DNA of 64,000 nt from Sapria himalayana (lineage: Eukaryota > Streptophyta > Magnoliopsida > Malpighiales > Rafflesiaceae): NCBI GenBank assembly GCA_029783825.1, contig JAREIK010014590.1, forward strand, positions 1 to 64,000, read 5' to 3'. This document shows, piece by piece, positions 63,201 through 64,000 of this stretch (position 1 is the first letter of the stretch; every line of letters starts with the position of its first letter). The notes under the pieces were generated by a model. It worked only from the letters and a program-made list of their open reading frames with translations. It was not told the origin of the DNA and searched no databases. A program made the position numbers and the translations under genes.

Positions 63201-64000
63201 TATATTAATAAACTATTATTAATAAGTTAGATATTAAAAAAATTTATTTGCAAAACCTAAAATGATTCAAAATCAAAGTAAACTATATTAATAAGATAGA
63301 TATTAAATAAAAATATTATTAATAAGATAAAATATAATAATTTTTAAATTTTTTTCAAATGTGAATTGAATATTTAGTTATAATAATCATTATATTTATA
63401 TATCATATAAATTCAATATAAACATTATTATTGCTAAATATTCTAAAAATGATCAAAAAATAAATTAATAATCTATTATTAATAAGATATATATCAATTA
63501 AAATATAATAAAAAAACCTAAAATGATTCAGAAGAAATCAAAATATATTACTATATAATAATTTGTTGTTTTGAATTTTTTTTTCTTTTAAAATTTATCC
63601 ATATTTTTTTGATGAAAATAAATTTATATAAATTATATTTGACTAACTCATAATTTATTTTTTAATTAATATTTTTATAAAAATAAACAAATAAATAATT
63701 AAAATGAATATTTAAAATTATAATGAAAAAAATATATTGAGATTTATTCCTTTTTATTTTGGGTATACCAGTCTAATTTAAATTAGATCTGTCTTACTAA
63801 TAATTTATTTTTTAATTAATATTTCAATAAAAATAAACTGATAAATAATTAAAATAAAAATTTAAAATTATACTGAATAAAAATTAAAATGAGATTTATG
63901 AATTATTATTAATGTCTACCGGTTTAATATTTTGAGTATTTAAAGGTTTTTTCGTTTATGCCTTTAGCGATTTGTGTTTTTAGGCATTTAGTGGATTATA

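Larger units (their letters stand above)
52298..64000. repeat. AT-rich ~600-bp tandem satellite, block 4
   Basis: About nineteen to twenty monomers running to the window end without another complex segment. The first monomers repeat the order seen after segment copies 1 and 2. Deletions shorten monomers near 59170-59310 and 60960. An alternating AT run lies at 60001-60020. Frames 57489-57722 and 59559-59798 (+) and 62489-62677 (-) are Asn/Ile/Lys/Phe-rich translations of standard monomer text and are not genes. Confidence 0.95.

Overview
The window looks like nuclear DNA of a flowering plant. It is almost entirely non-genic: four blocks of a very AT-rich tandem satellite (by eye over 80% A+T) with a monomer of about 600 bp, punctuated by three copies of a more complex 2.2-2.5 kb segment, one broken hAT transposon, and one 12.2 kb insertion of mitochondrial DNA (a NUMT). 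The plant assignment rests on mitochondrial nad9 and nad7 pieces with angiosperm-type group II introns, plant-type telomere heptamers (TTTAGGG-like), and fragments of a Ty1-copia and a hAT element.

Layout: 1-2236 complex segment copy 1 (cut by the window start); 2237-13484 satellite; 13485-15872 segment copy 2; 15873-20821 satellite; 20822-21914 5' part of a hAT element; 21915-31244 satellite; 31245-43401 NUMT; 43402-49839 satellite; 49840-52297 segment copy 3; 52298-64000 satellite. Monomers near the segments are in the same order around each copy, so satellite plus segment was amplified as a large higher-order unit. Its spacing is about 13.7 kb between copies 1 and 2, and about 24.2 kb between copies 2 and 3 once the NUMT is discounted.

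Each satellite monomer has two internal signatures. One is a tract of about eleven 8-bp telomere-like words (TTTAGNNG-type, in strict 8-bp register). The other, about 60 bp further on, is a palindrome centred on CAAAGGTTATAACCTTTG, perfect over 26 bp in many monomers. Dyad symmetry plus AT-rich tandem organisation suggests pericentromeric or centromeric heterochromatin, but this is inference.

The NUMT holds the 3' two thirds of nad9, nad7 exons 4 and 5 with intron 4 complete and the 3' end of intron 3, a decayed antisense Ty1-copia pol fragment, and mitochondrial-style intergenic DNA. The genes have decayed: nad7 exon 5 has a stop codon, nad9 lacks its 5' end, and many changes are C-to-T or G-to-A, often at former CpG sites, as expected for methylated nuclear DNA. 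The NUMT sits in the second copy of a local ~2 kb satellite duplication, replaced about 225 bp of monomer, and has a patchwork left junction. No intact protein-coding gene is visible. Most short open frames in the satellite are by-products of low-complexity sequence.
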